Positions 6,210 to 13,033 of a stretch of DNA of 14,292 nt are shown in pieces. Location: contig CAYORV010000012.1 of NCBI GenBank assembly GCA_964406515.1, forward strand, positions 1 through 14,292, read 5' to 3'. The notes below the pieces were generated by a model. It was not told the origin of the DNA. It ran no database searches and saw only the letters and a list, made by a program, of their open reading frames with translations. Origin of the DNA: JAGLWP01 sp964406515 (GTDB taxonomy: Archaea > Nanobdellota > Nanobdellia > Pacearchaeales > GW2011-AR1). The first letter of the stretch is position 1, and each line of letters starts with the position of its first letter. A program made the position numbers and the translations under genes.

Positions 6210-6370
6210 TGGCAAAAATTCCAGAAGCATCAAACAGGTTGTTCAAGAATGTTTTTGTTTGTAAAAAATGTAGGACTAAAATGAGAGCAGACCCTCAAAA
6301 AATTTTGAAGGGCAAGGTAAAATGTAGGAAGTGTGGCAAGAATGCGTTTAGACCAATAAAAAAGAAATAA
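6209..6370 (+). CDS. rpl40e: Ribosomal protein eL40
   Basis: This 53-residue zinc-ribbon protein is the archaeal and eukaryotic large-subunit protein eL40; in eukaryotes it is made as a ubiquitin fusion, in archaea alone. The sequence opens MAKIPEASNRLFKNVFVCKK, with the archaeal PEA-x-x-R-L-F-x-x-x-x-C start. Two CxxC pairs (Cys18/Cys21 and Cys39/Cys42, in CKKC and CRKCG) form the zinc site. It ends FRPIKKK, matching the usual LRPK-rich tail. The middle (RTKMRADPQKILKGKVK) is slightly longer than in some relatives. Start and stop are fixed by tight junctions with the flanking genes. Confidence 0.93.
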   Translation: MAKIPEASNRLFKNVFVCKKCRTKMRADPQKILKGKVKCRKCGKNAFRPIKKK

Positions 6371-6381
6371 GAGATGATAAA

Positions 6382-7809
6382 ATGAATTTTATGATATATG
6401 ACATTGCGTTGTTAGTGCTTTTTGTAGTTTTTATTTCAATTTTTCTTTATCGGAGAAAAAAGAATCTTAAGAAAGAAGGACTTTTACTTTTGTATCGAAC
6501 TAGTTTGGGAATGAAACTAATTGAGAAGATTGGAACCAAATTCAAAAAGACCTTGAATTTTCTTAGTTATGTTGTAATTGGACTTGGGTATCTATTAATG
6601 GGTACTATGATTTATTTATTTGGAAAGATTGTTTGGATATATATCATAAATCCAGAAATTGTTAGGGCTATTAAAATTCCTCCAATAATGCCGCTTATCC
6701 CGTATTTGCCACAAGTTTTCAAACTGGATTTCCTACCACCCTTTTATTTTATATATTGGATAGTAATTATTGCCATAGTTGCAGTAGTTCATGAATTTTC
6801 ACATGGGATTTTTGCAAGAAATAAAGATATCGGAATAAAAACTACTGGCTTTGGATTTTTTCCATTTTTCTTGCCTGTTTTTTTAGCAGCATTTGTTGAA
6901 CTTGATGAAGAAAAAATGAAGAAAAAAAGCATCTTCTCACAAATGTCTGTGCTTGCTGCAGGAACATTTGCAAATGTCTTGACTGGAATTTTCTTTTTTG
7001 GTGTAATGGTTCTTTTCTTTTCTTTAGCATTTATGCCTGTTGGAGTTACATTCGATACGTATACTTATTCTGCAATCAATATATCTAATGTTGTTTCAAT
7101 AAATGGTATTGCCTTGGAAGATGTTAGTCATGAAGGACTTTTGAACTCTGTTAGTGAGGAAGGTCTTAATGAAGTTCTTGTTGGTGGTGAAAAATTTATA
7201 TTGACGAAAGATTTTTTGGAGTTGCAACAAAATCATAATGGATATCTCTTAGCATATGATGATGCACCAGCAGTGAATGTTGGTTTAGAAGGAGCTATTG
7301 CTGAAATCAATGGGGTTAAAATAGATAGCTTGGATAAAATTGGGAAGGAATTATTAAAATATTCTCCCGGGGATAAAATTACTATAACTACTATCTTGGA
7401 TGAACAAACAACAAATTTTGATGTTGTTCTTGGCGAACATCCAACCAAGGAAAATGTTGCTTATTTAGGAATTGGATTTTCTAACCCAGAGAGTTCTGGA
7501 GTAATGGGGAAAATTATTTCTACATTATCCTCGTTTAAAAAATCCCATGTATTTTATAATGCGAAATTTGGGGCAGGAGAATTTATTTATAATTTATTAT
7601 GGTGGTTAGTTTTGATTAGTTTTAGTATTGCTTTAGTAAATATGCTTCCTGTTGGAATCTTTGATGGTGGCAGATTCTTTTACTTGACAATCCTTGCAAT
7701 AACAAAAAGAGAAAAAGTCGCAAAGAAAACATTTTCTATCATAACATATTTATTCTTGGCATTGCTTTTTGTTATTATGGCTTTCTGGCTTGTAAGTTGG
7801 TTTAAGTAA
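6382..7809 (+). CDS. Site-2-type (M50) intramembrane zinc metalloprotease with a PDZ-like segment
   Basis: This 475-residue multi-pass protein is an M50/site-2 protease, which cuts transmembrane segments of substrates such as anti-sigma factors or signal-peptide remnants. Hydrophobic segments occur near 5-22, 61-88, 121-136, 158-172, 187-218, 405-420 and 453-472. The zinc-binding VVHEFSHGIFARN gives His137, Glu138 and His141. The second motif NMLPVGIFDGG places Asp428 as the third ligand. Between them, about residues 235-365 form an extracytoplasmic PDZ-like region (AIAEINGVKIDSLDKIGKEL). An N-terminal cytosolic arm links helices one and two. A GAGATGAT element just before the ATG may act as a ribosome-binding site. 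It closes the aIF5A operon; its substrate is unknown. Confidence 0.93.
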   Translation: MNFMIYDIALLVLFVVFISIFLYRRKKNLKKEGLLLLYRTSLGMKLIEKIGTKFKKTLNFLSYVVIGLGYLLMGTMIYLFGKIVWIYIINPEIVRAIKIPPIMPLIPYLPQVFKLDFLPPFYFIYWIVIIAIVAVVHEFSHGIFARNKDIGIKTTGFGFFPFFLPVFLAAFVELDEEKMKKKSIFSQMSVLAAGTFANVLTGIFFFGVMVLFFSLAFMPVGVTFDTYTYSAINISNVVSINGIALEDVSHEGLLNSVSEEGLNEVLVGGEKFILTKDFLELQQNHNGYLLAYDDAPAVNVGLEGAIAEINGVKIDSLDKIGKELLKYSPGDKITITTILDEQTTNFDVVLGEHPTKENVAYLGIGFSNPESSGVMGKIISTLSSFKKSHVFYNAKFGAGEFIYNLLWWLVLISFSIALVNMLPVGIFDGGRFFYLTILAITKREKVAKKTFSIITYLFLALLFVIMAFWLVSWFK

Positions 7810-7810
7810 G

Positions 7811-7819
7811 TTTTAAAAC
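7811..7819 (+). promoter_or_regulatory. TATA-like box of the TYW1 gene
   Basis: TTTTAAAAC lies 22-30 nt before the ATG at 7841, immediately after the protease stop codon. A T-rich run (7828-7840) follows it and directly precedes the ATG. That run could also help terminate the upstream operon. Confidence 0.45.
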
Positions 7820-7840
7820 ATAATTCTTATTTCTTTTTTT

Positions 7841-8878
7841 ATGATACCTGAAAAAGTTAGAGAAGTTTTGAAGAAACAACATTATGGAATTGTTGGAAAA
7901 CATTCTGCTGTGCAAGTTTGTAGGTGGACAAAGAAGTCGATTAGAGATGAAGGAATTTGTTATAAAGAGAAATTTTATGGGATTAAGAGCCATCTTTGTT
8001 GCCAGATGACGCCAGCTGTGATGTGGTGTCCGAATAAATGTTTGCATTGTTGGAGGGCTGTTGAATTAACAATTGGAGACAAACTTGGGAAAGGAATTGA
8101 TTCCCCTAAAGAAATTATTGATGGATGTATTGAAGCACAAAAGAAATTATTAATTGGATTTAAGAAATCAAGAGAGAAGAGAAATTTGAGTCGGGCGAAT
8201 ATGGAGAAGTGGGAAGAGGCTCAAGAGCCGATGCAGTTTGCGATTTCATTATCTGGCGAGCCATTTATTTATGATAAAATTGGGGGATTGATTGAAGAAT
8301 TAAGGAAAAGAGGCAAGACAAGTTTTCTTGTAACTAATGGACTTTATCCTGAGAAAATTAAAGAGTTGGCTGAGAAGAAACAATTACCAACTCAATTGTA
8401 TATTTCTGTTAATTCTCCAAATAAAGAAATGTATGATAAGTTTCACAGGAGTTCTATGAAAAATGCTTGGGAGAAATTGAATGAGAGTTTGGAGATTATG
8501 TCTGAGTTAAGTTGCAGAACCACACCCGACCGAGTAGGTCTGAAAGAGGTTGTACACCGAGACAGTTCCAAAGGAACGTCTACTAGGGGCATTTTCAGAA
8601 TGAATCTTGTGAAAGATTTGAATATGAATAATATCAAAGAATATGCAGAGTTGATTAAGAAAGCAAGCCCAATGTTTGTTGAAGTTAAGGGATTTATGTC
8701 TGTGGGATTTGCAAGGCAGAGGTTGGGATATGATAGAATGCCATCTCATGAAGAAATTGTTGAATTTTCTAAAAAACTTGCCAAAGAAACTGGATTAAAA
8801 ATTCTCGACGAGAAAGAAGAATCAAGGGTTGTGTTGTTGGGAAAGAGTAGGGAAGGGATGATGATTAGGAAACTATAA
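7841..8878 (+). CDS. taw1: S-adenosyl-L-methionine-dependent tRNA 4-demethylwyosine synthase (TYW1/Taw1), with an in-frame insert
   Basis: This 345-residue radical-SAM enzyme converts N1-methylguanosine-37 of tRNA-Phe plus pyruvate into 4-demethylwyosine, the first tricyclic step of wyosine synthesis. CPNKCLHC gives the radical-SAM cysteines Cys63, Cys67 and Cys70. Upstream Cys27, Cys40 and Cys53 match the second Fe-S cluster known in archaeal TYW1. Later family motifs are intact: ISLSGEPFIYDKI, VTNGLYPE, SPMFVEVKGFMSVGFARQRL and MPSHEEI. The oddity is residues 228-250: the conserved strand that reads RTVVRLTLVK in relatives is split here into CRT and IFRMNLVK by 23 extra residues encoded by a GC-rich 69-nt segment. 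Without it the protein would be 322 residues. Its last 14 bases overlap a convergent gene. Confidence 0.93.
   Translation: MIPEKVREVLKKQHYGIVGKHSAVQVCRWTKKSIRDEGICYKEKFYGIKSHLCCQMTPAVMWCPNKCLHCWRAVELTIGDKLGKGIDSPKEIIDGCIEAQKKLLIGFKKSREKRNLSRANMEKWEEAQEPMQFAISLSGEPFIYDKIGGLIEELRKRGKTSFLVTNGLYPEKIKELAEKKQLPTQLYISVNSPNKEMYDKFHRSSMKNAWEKLNESLEIMSELSCRTTPDRVGLKEVVHRDSSKGTSTRGIFRMNLVKDLNMNNIKEYAELIKKASPMFVEVKGFMSVGFARQRLGYDRMPSHEEIVEFSKKLAKETGLKILDEKEESRVVLLGKSREGMMIRKL
8522..8590 (+). other. GC-rich, highly foldable 69-nt in-frame insert within TYW1
   Basis: The segment is 37/69 G+C (54%), far above the surrounding AT-rich sequence, and adds exactly 23 codons with no stop. It can fold into a compact three-way junction. 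P1 is CCGAGTAG (8530-8537) with CTACTAGG (8580-8587), one mismatch. P2 is GTCT (8538-8541) with AGAC (8560-8563), enclosing GGT (8548-8550) with ACC (8556-8558). P3 is GTTCC (8565-8569) with GGAAC (8573-8577) around an AAA loop. An alternative pairs AGAC with GTCT at 8578-8581, extending P3 to nine pairs with one bulged A. Boundaries are inferred from the break in the conserved protein motif; a CA dinucleotide (8521-8522 and 8590-8591) makes them ambiguous by one base. Confidence 0.6.
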
Positions 8879-9074
8879 GAAAGATAAATAAGAGGAATAA
8901 ACACCCTATAGAAGCTCCAATAGCAATTTTTAATGAAGTCCCATAATTTTTAGGAATATTATACTTCTCTATTAATCTCTTCGTTAAATCTGTTGATAAT
9001 AAGAATACAAATCCCGAGAAAATTCCAGATACTAGTCCTGCCATCAATATATAAGCAGTATTAAAATTGATCAT
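8865..9074 (-). CDS. Small two-TM membrane protein
   Basis: I do not recognise this 69-residue protein. It has two hydrophobic segments (about 6-27 and 49-68) joined by a charged loop (LTKRLIEKYNIPKNYGTS). Both segments are rich in glycine and alanine (LMAGLVSGIFSGFVF and AIGASIGCLFLL), suggesting close helix packing. Its ATG at 9074 is three bases after the stop of the 119-residue gene upstream, so the two probably form a two-gene unit. Its 3' end overlaps the end of TYW1 on the opposite strand by 14 nt. Coding is supported by the tight junction and by the hydrophobic pattern; function is unknown. Confidence 0.62.
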   Translation of the reverse strand: MINFNTAYILMAGLVSGIFSGFVFLLSTDLTKRLIEKYNIPKNYGTSLKIAIGASIGCLFLLFIFLIVS

Positions 9075-9077
9075 CTT

Positions 9078-9437
9078 TTACAAATCCACCACTCCAGTCC
9101 TAGTTAATGCCGCAAATCTGATTCCAACAGGCAGGTTGATTAGGGCTGAAATAAGTGCCATGTGTTCTTTTCCATTTCCACTTGCAATAGTTACTGCAAC
9201 TTCAACTCCTTTAATTTTTCCCTTGAGTTTTTTTGAAATATCCTCTCTTAAATCAATCAATCTTTTTCCTAAATCTACCTTTATGAATTCTGTTATTTCT
9301 TTTTTGTCTTCTATTTTAAATTGTGAAGAAAAATCATCTCCGAGAATTATAACTTTGTCCCAGTCTCCTTGTTTAATTAATCCAGAGATTTGTGCCCATG
9401 TTTCTTTTCCTGATGATAGGAGTGCTATTAGTTCCAT
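9078..9437 (-). CDS. Unknown soluble 119-residue protein, possible Rossmann-like fold
   Basis: I do not recognise this protein by name. It begins with a strand and turn (MELIALLSSGKETW), then a helix and strand (WDKVIILGDDFSS), a charged helical middle (about 45-85) and a conserved-looking C-terminal part: VEVAVTIASGNGKEHMALIS followed by ALINLPVGIRFAALTRTG. The alternation of strands and helices, and the SGNGKEHMALISALINL segment, resemble Rossmann-like ligand-binding domains such as the CARF family, where a glycine-rich loop with K/T precedes an alanine-rich helix. That likeness is weak and not diagnostic. There are no cysteines or membrane segments. A TATA-like box lies 21-30 nt upstream and it leads a two-gene unit. 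Confidence 0.7.
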   Translation of the reverse strand: MELIALLSSGKETWAQISGLIKQGDWDKVIILGDDFSSQFKIEDKKEITEFIKVDLGKRLIDLREDISKKLKGKIKGVEVAVTIASGNGKEHMALISALINLPVGIRFAALTRTGVVDL

Positions 9438-9457
9438 GTGAAAGAAAAAGAAGATTT

Positions 9458-9467
9458 GTTTTTAAGG
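9458..9467 (-). promoter_or_regulatory. TATA-like box of the 119-residue protein gene
   Basis: CCTTAAAAAC on the minus strand lies 21-30 nt before the ATG at 9437, in the 59-nt gap that separates this unit from the surface-protein operon. The core word is shared with the secE promoter. Confidence 0.45.
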
Positions 9468-9496
9468 ATTATTGTGATGAAAATGTTCTGAAAATT

Positions 9497-9820
9497 TTAC
9501 TTTTTGTTTTTTGGTTTTTTCCCTGGACGACTATGAAAACCAGAAATTATTTGATGTATACTTATTAATGCAAGTAAAATAAATGTAATTGTAAAAATGT
9601 GTAATATATTTGTAATTAAATTTTCATTTAAAATCTCATCATACAATCCTAGTATGTTTCCTACTTGATATAGAACAAAAAGACCCAATGTAGATGTAAG
9701 AAATAATGAAGATGCTCTTAACTTCCCCTGGCATTTTGTTACTATCATTATCCCAAGGAAGGTGCTTACTAATGCTAAAGAAAAATAAATCAAATCCCTT
9801 ACTAAAGTTGTGTCAATCAT
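9497..9820 (-). CDS. Small three-TM membrane protein with a basic C-terminal tail (second of a pair)
   Basis: This 107-residue protein has three hydrophobic segments (about 9-29, 37-57 and 69-92) and ends in a basic tail (RPGKKPKNKK), predicted cytoplasmic by the positive-inside rule. I do not recognise the family. Layout and order of features match the neighbouring 148-residue protein, so the two may be distant paralogues. An AGAGGT ribosome-binding site (9824-9829 on the minus strand) lies three to four bases before the ATG, and only ten bases separate it from the upstream stop codon. It is the last gene of the surface-protein operon. Confidence 0.7.
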   Translation of the reverse strand: MIDTTLVRDLIYFSLALVSTFLGIMIVTKCQGKLRASSLFLTSTLGLFVLYQVGNILGLYDEILNENLITNILHIFTITFILLALISIHQIISGFHSRPGKKPKNKK

Positions 9821-9830
9821 TTAACCTCTT

Positions 9831-10277
9831 TTATTTTATGTATTTTTTTAATTGTGCTTTTTCTCTTTCAATATGATGTGTTTTATCTTTTTTAATCTTT
9901 CTAATTTTGGGTTGTCTAGGGATTCTCTTTTTTTCTATTCTTCTAGGAGTAGAACTAAAAGAATTTCTTTGCTTTTTCCTTCTTCTAAAATCTGTTTTTT
10001 CTTTAACTTGGGCTAAGAAACATAGCATTGCTGCAAGTAGGGAAAGGGAAATGAATATAGCTAATGTTTCAGAAAGATAAGGAACAAAAAATAATCCTGC
10101 TTTGTCCAAAAGATTGATAATCCTAATTGTAATCAGTAAAATTATGACACCTATTAAACAAGTAAGAAATCTGTTTATCTTTCCATTCATCCTCATTTTT
10201 ATCGCAACTAATATTAAAAATGTTATTAAATAAATTATTAATATCACTATGCTGATTATAATTGTTAAATTAATCAT
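9831..10277 (-). CDS. Three-TM membrane protein with a long basic tail (first of a pair)
   Basis: This 148-residue protein has three hydrophobic segments (about 4-27, 37-57 and 68-90). A strongly basic tail of almost 60 residues follows (FRRRKKQRNSFSSTPRRIEK and onward), rich in arginine and lysine and probably disordered or nucleic-acid/lipid-headgroup binding in the cytoplasm. No family is recognised. It follows the anchored surface protein by 15 nt, with a GAGG element overlapping that gene's stop as a possible ribosome-binding site. Pairing with the similarly built 107-residue protein suggests the two work together at the membrane, perhaps in anchoring or assembling the surface proteins; this is inference. 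Confidence 0.7.
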   Translation of the reverse strand: MINLTIIISIVILIIYLITFLILVAIKMRMNGKINRFLTCLIGVIILLITIRIINLLDKAGLFFVPYLSETLAIFISLSLLAAMLCFLAQVKEKTDFRRRKKQRNSFSSTPRRIEKKRIPRQPKIRKIKKDKTHHIEREKAQLKKYIK

Positions 10278-10292
10278 TTTTTATCTTTTCCC

Positions 10293-11756
10293 TCATTTTT
10301 TTAAATCTCCTATGTCAATCCTCTTTTTTATCTTTGCCTTGATTTTTCTAGTTTCATAAAAGAAAATAATCAAGGTTATGAATATACTTAAAATAATAAT
10401 TAGGAGTATAAATATTTTGCTCAACCCGGTTATTTTTTTTCTAACCACCTCAAATGAACTAGTTGCACTCCCAACATCTCCCTTGTATATCGCTTTCACA
10501 TACACCTGATATTCTCCAGGCACAATATTTTGACTAATATCAAACTCATGAATTAAACTTAAACTGGTTTCTACAGCAACTGTATCACTATCAAAGATAA
10601 CTACTTTCCCTTTTGAGTTTAATATTCTATATTCTAACTCCACATCTACTCTTTTTCCTTTTGATTCTATCCTGTAAAGATTTAATTTAATAAATAGTTT
10701 ATCTCCTCGATTAATTTGTAAAAAATCTTCTGGGATTTCTAAACTAACATCAAACAAGGATTTTTTTGATTCAACCTCAACAGAAACTAAAATTTCTTTT
10801 GTTGTTCCTCCGCTAGTTATAAGAAGTTTTCCAAGATATAAGTCGGGAATAGTATCTTCTCTTGCTAAGAAATCCAATGAAATTGTTTTGGATTTTCCAG
10901 GAGCAATTGAAAAAGATGTTTCACTTAACCTAACAAATTCTTCAAGTGAGGGATTTGTTATGGAAAAAGTTAATGTACTACCACCATTATTTGTTATAGT
11001 AATACCCTTCATAGAAGTTTCTCCTTGTTTTAAACTAACACTAATTCTTTCTTCACTTATGGTAAATTTCGTTATGGTTGAAGTTCCTCCTCCACCTCCA
11101 GAAGGAGGGGTTGTAGGGGGAGGGATACTTACCAATGTTCCTCTGATTGCAGAATAAGATAAATTTTGAACACTAATTCTTGTTCCATTGTCCCTACAAA
11201 TTACTCCATTCACATTAACTCCAGTATTATTTCCTAAGCAAGTTGTAAAATCTATTTCATTGCTCCCAGTACACCCCGCACTCATTTCACTTATTGAATT
11301 AATCTCTGCATTTTTAACACATAAACTAACAAAACTATTATCCTCCAAGAACAATGTTTTATTATTTTTTAATTGTCCTGAAAAATTAACAATTATATAT
11401 GTTAATGCTTTTTCTATGACAACTTTGCTCAAATCTAAAGCAGAATCAGTGAAATTATAAGTAAAATTAACCATCACATCTGTTTGGTCATAAAATATAA
11501 CTTCATGAGTTTCATTAAATGAGCCCTGAGTGTGATTCCCCCCAATAGTTATGTTTAATTCGGTTACACCAGTAGTTGTTACATATGTCGCATTATATAA
11601 AAGATTATCATAACTATCCCAAACATTATCATTATCCACGTCCACATCTCCATAAATACTTACACCATAGATTTCATCATTAGTAATTTTCGCATAGGTT
11701 ACTGGTAGCACTAATAACAAAGCTAGCACAAAGATAATAAATTTTTTATTTTTCAT
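10293..11756 (-). CDS. Cell-surface protein with signal peptide, Ig-like domains and C-terminal membrane anchor
   Basis: This 487-residue protein has a signal peptide (residues 1-22, cut expected after VTYA). An N-terminal domain to about 208 has many N-x-S/T sequons and Cys146, Cys162, Cys173 and Cys187. A Pro/Gly linker (PPPTTPPSGGGGG, about 212-224) follows. Two beta-rich domains come next: about 232-328, of the COG1361/NEW3-like type (ISVSLKQGETSMKGITITNN, then IAPGKSKTISLDF), and about 335-438, which looks like a macroglobulin or CARDB-type domain (IVPGEYQVYVKAIY). A single TM helix (446-467) is followed by a basic cytoplasmic tail. It is a type-I anchored extracellular protein, possibly glycosylated. 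Its ATG is one base after the stop of the preceding surface gene. Confidence 0.85.
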   Translation of the reverse strand: MKNKKFIIFVLALLLVLPVTYAKITNDEIYGVSIYGDVDVDNDNVWDSYDNLLYNATYVTTTGVTELNITIGGNHTQGSFNETHEVIFYDQTDVMVNFTYNFTDSALDLSKVVIEKALTYIIVNFSGQLKNNKTLFLEDNSFVSLCVKNAEINSISEMSAGCTGSNEIDFTTCLGNNTGVNVNGVICRDNGTRISVQNLSYSAIRGTLVSIPPPTTPPSGGGGGTSTITKFTISEERISVSLKQGETSMKGITITNNGGSTLTFSITNPSLEEFVRLSETSFSIAPGKSKTISLDFLAREDTIPDLYLGKLLITSGGTTKEILVSVEVESKKSLFDVSLEIPEDFLQINRGDKLFIKLNLYRIESKGKRVDVELEYRILNSKGKVVIFDSDTVAVETSLSLIHEFDISQNIVPGEYQVYVKAIYKGDVGSATSSFEVVRKKITGLSKIFILLIIILSIFITLIIFFYETRKIKAKIKKRIDIGDLKK

Positions 11757-12606
11757 TTTAACTCACATAGATTGCACAATTGTCAAGGATTTCTAAAATT
11801 CCCCCACTACCTGGGTCTCCCAAGTTTGTTGTTTTAATTTGGGCATCACATTGGGTAGTGCCTGAACCTATGAAAGACAAGGTACCTATTCCAAGATCAC
11901 AGGCTTCTGAAATAGTGCAAGCATCAACATGGTTGATTTCCCAATCTTGATTTAATCCTGCACAGGTGCAAGTATCTGTTCCAGAATCAAATAAATCATC
12001 AAGCCTTACAGCCATCACCCCATATTCATTAGCATCTAATCTATCTTCGTTTGGGTCTTGCCCTAAATGTCTTCCGTAATAAGCATAAGTACTTGTTCCA
12101 GAACTTTCTACTATTATTCCGCCACTAGTTCCTTCTTGATAAGTATCTGGGGTTTGTGCGCCTCGAGTATACCAAGCCATACCCCCAAGACCCATATCTA
12201 CTCCATCTTTGTGTAAAGTTATTTGAGGAATACTCCTTGTTCCTGAATTGCTTGATCTAGTTCCTGTTCCAGAAAACATAAATAAATAATCTCCTTCATA
12301 ACCTGCTTGAATAGTAATTTCACCGTTTGTTGCTCCACTAAATGCATCATCTTCTTCATCTTCAACATCAATAGTATCAAACAAAGCATAAACTGTACCT
12401 GAATTAGTTGGGTCTCTTGCTGTTGTAGCGTGTGCCCGATAATAGTTTGCATCATCACTTAGCTTAACTATCTGAATACCCATATTTTCTTCAATAGTAT
12501 TACCTGTAGCAGTTGTTTCTACTTGTGTAAGTCCCATTTGAACATGCATCTCTGCACCAGCACTTACATTAATAATACTAATATACCATGGATTTCCTTC
12601 ATTAGA

Positions 12607-12614
12607 CCCCCCCC
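12607..12614 (-). repeat. G8 homopolymer at the frameshift site
   Basis: Eight consecutive C's on the plus strand (G8 on the coding strand) lie exactly where the surface-protein reading frame breaks. In the current state the frame reads TCG GGG GGG GTC TAA. With seven G's it would read TCG GGG GGG TCT AAT and continue for 282 more codons. Such tracts are classical slippage sites and also classical sequencing-error sites. Confidence 0.85.
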
Positions 12615-13025
12615 GAGGCTCGAACATAAGCATAACTTCTTGCAACAGGCAATTCAACATTATCAATAAAAGTTTTTGTTTCAAAAGAAGCTCTTACATT
12701 CTCATATGCTGAAGCACCGGTAATAACAAGGTAATGTCCACCTTCTGCAAGAGTAATAGTATAATCATCTGCCTCCAGAGTATAACCAGTATCTTCTTCT
12801 AATTTGGTTCCATCCCAAGTTAAATTCACCCAACTAATAACCCCACTAGTCATAGATAATGCTTGGTCAGAAGACTTAGTATACCTGGCATAATCCCAAT
12901 CATCTCCTAATTTAATAATTTGAAAACTTGAATCATCAGCAACACTTGTAGCGATTTGGTCACCATTAGTCCCTCGATAATTTATTTCAACAGAAATATT
13001 ATCTCCCGCACTAACACTTAAAATT

Positions 13026-13033
13026 CCCCCCCC
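13026..13033 (-). repeat. Second G8 homopolymer in the same gene, in frame
   Basis: Another run of eight C's on the plus strand encodes the Gly-Gly-Gly of LSGGGILSVS in the first jelly-roll repeat. Here the reading frame continues without a break. Runs this long are otherwise absent from this AT-rich window. Confidence 0.8.

Noticed and set aside
8505..8610. A bulge-helix-bulge (archaeal splicing endonuclease) intron in TYW1 covering the 69-nt insert
   Set aside because: I tested the three cut registers that restore RT-IF. In each, the four bases before the 5' bulge (CAGA, AGAA, GAAC) cannot pair with the four before the 3' bulge (TAGG, AGGG, GGGG), so no canonical motif is present. Splicing by another route is not excluded.
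9067..9441. A 124-codon plus-strand open frame opposite the 119-residue gene
   Set aside because: It covers the same region antisense and lacks family-like features. The minus-strand frame has a TATA box, a tight junction with the next gene and a plausible fold.
11085..11128. A CCTCC/GGAGG inverted repeat in the anchored surface-protein gene
   Set aside because: It arises from adjacent codons for a Gly-rich and a Pro-rich linker (PPPTTPPSGGGGG) and needs no regulatory explanation.
12615..12684. An independent start (ATG at 12684) for the downstream part of the frameshifted surface gene
   Set aside because: The first 26 residues from that ATG (MKQKLLLIMLNCLLQEV...) are the out-of-frame reading of the upstream repeat. 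The repeat sequence begins only at the G8 tract, so the part is a continuation, not a separate gene.
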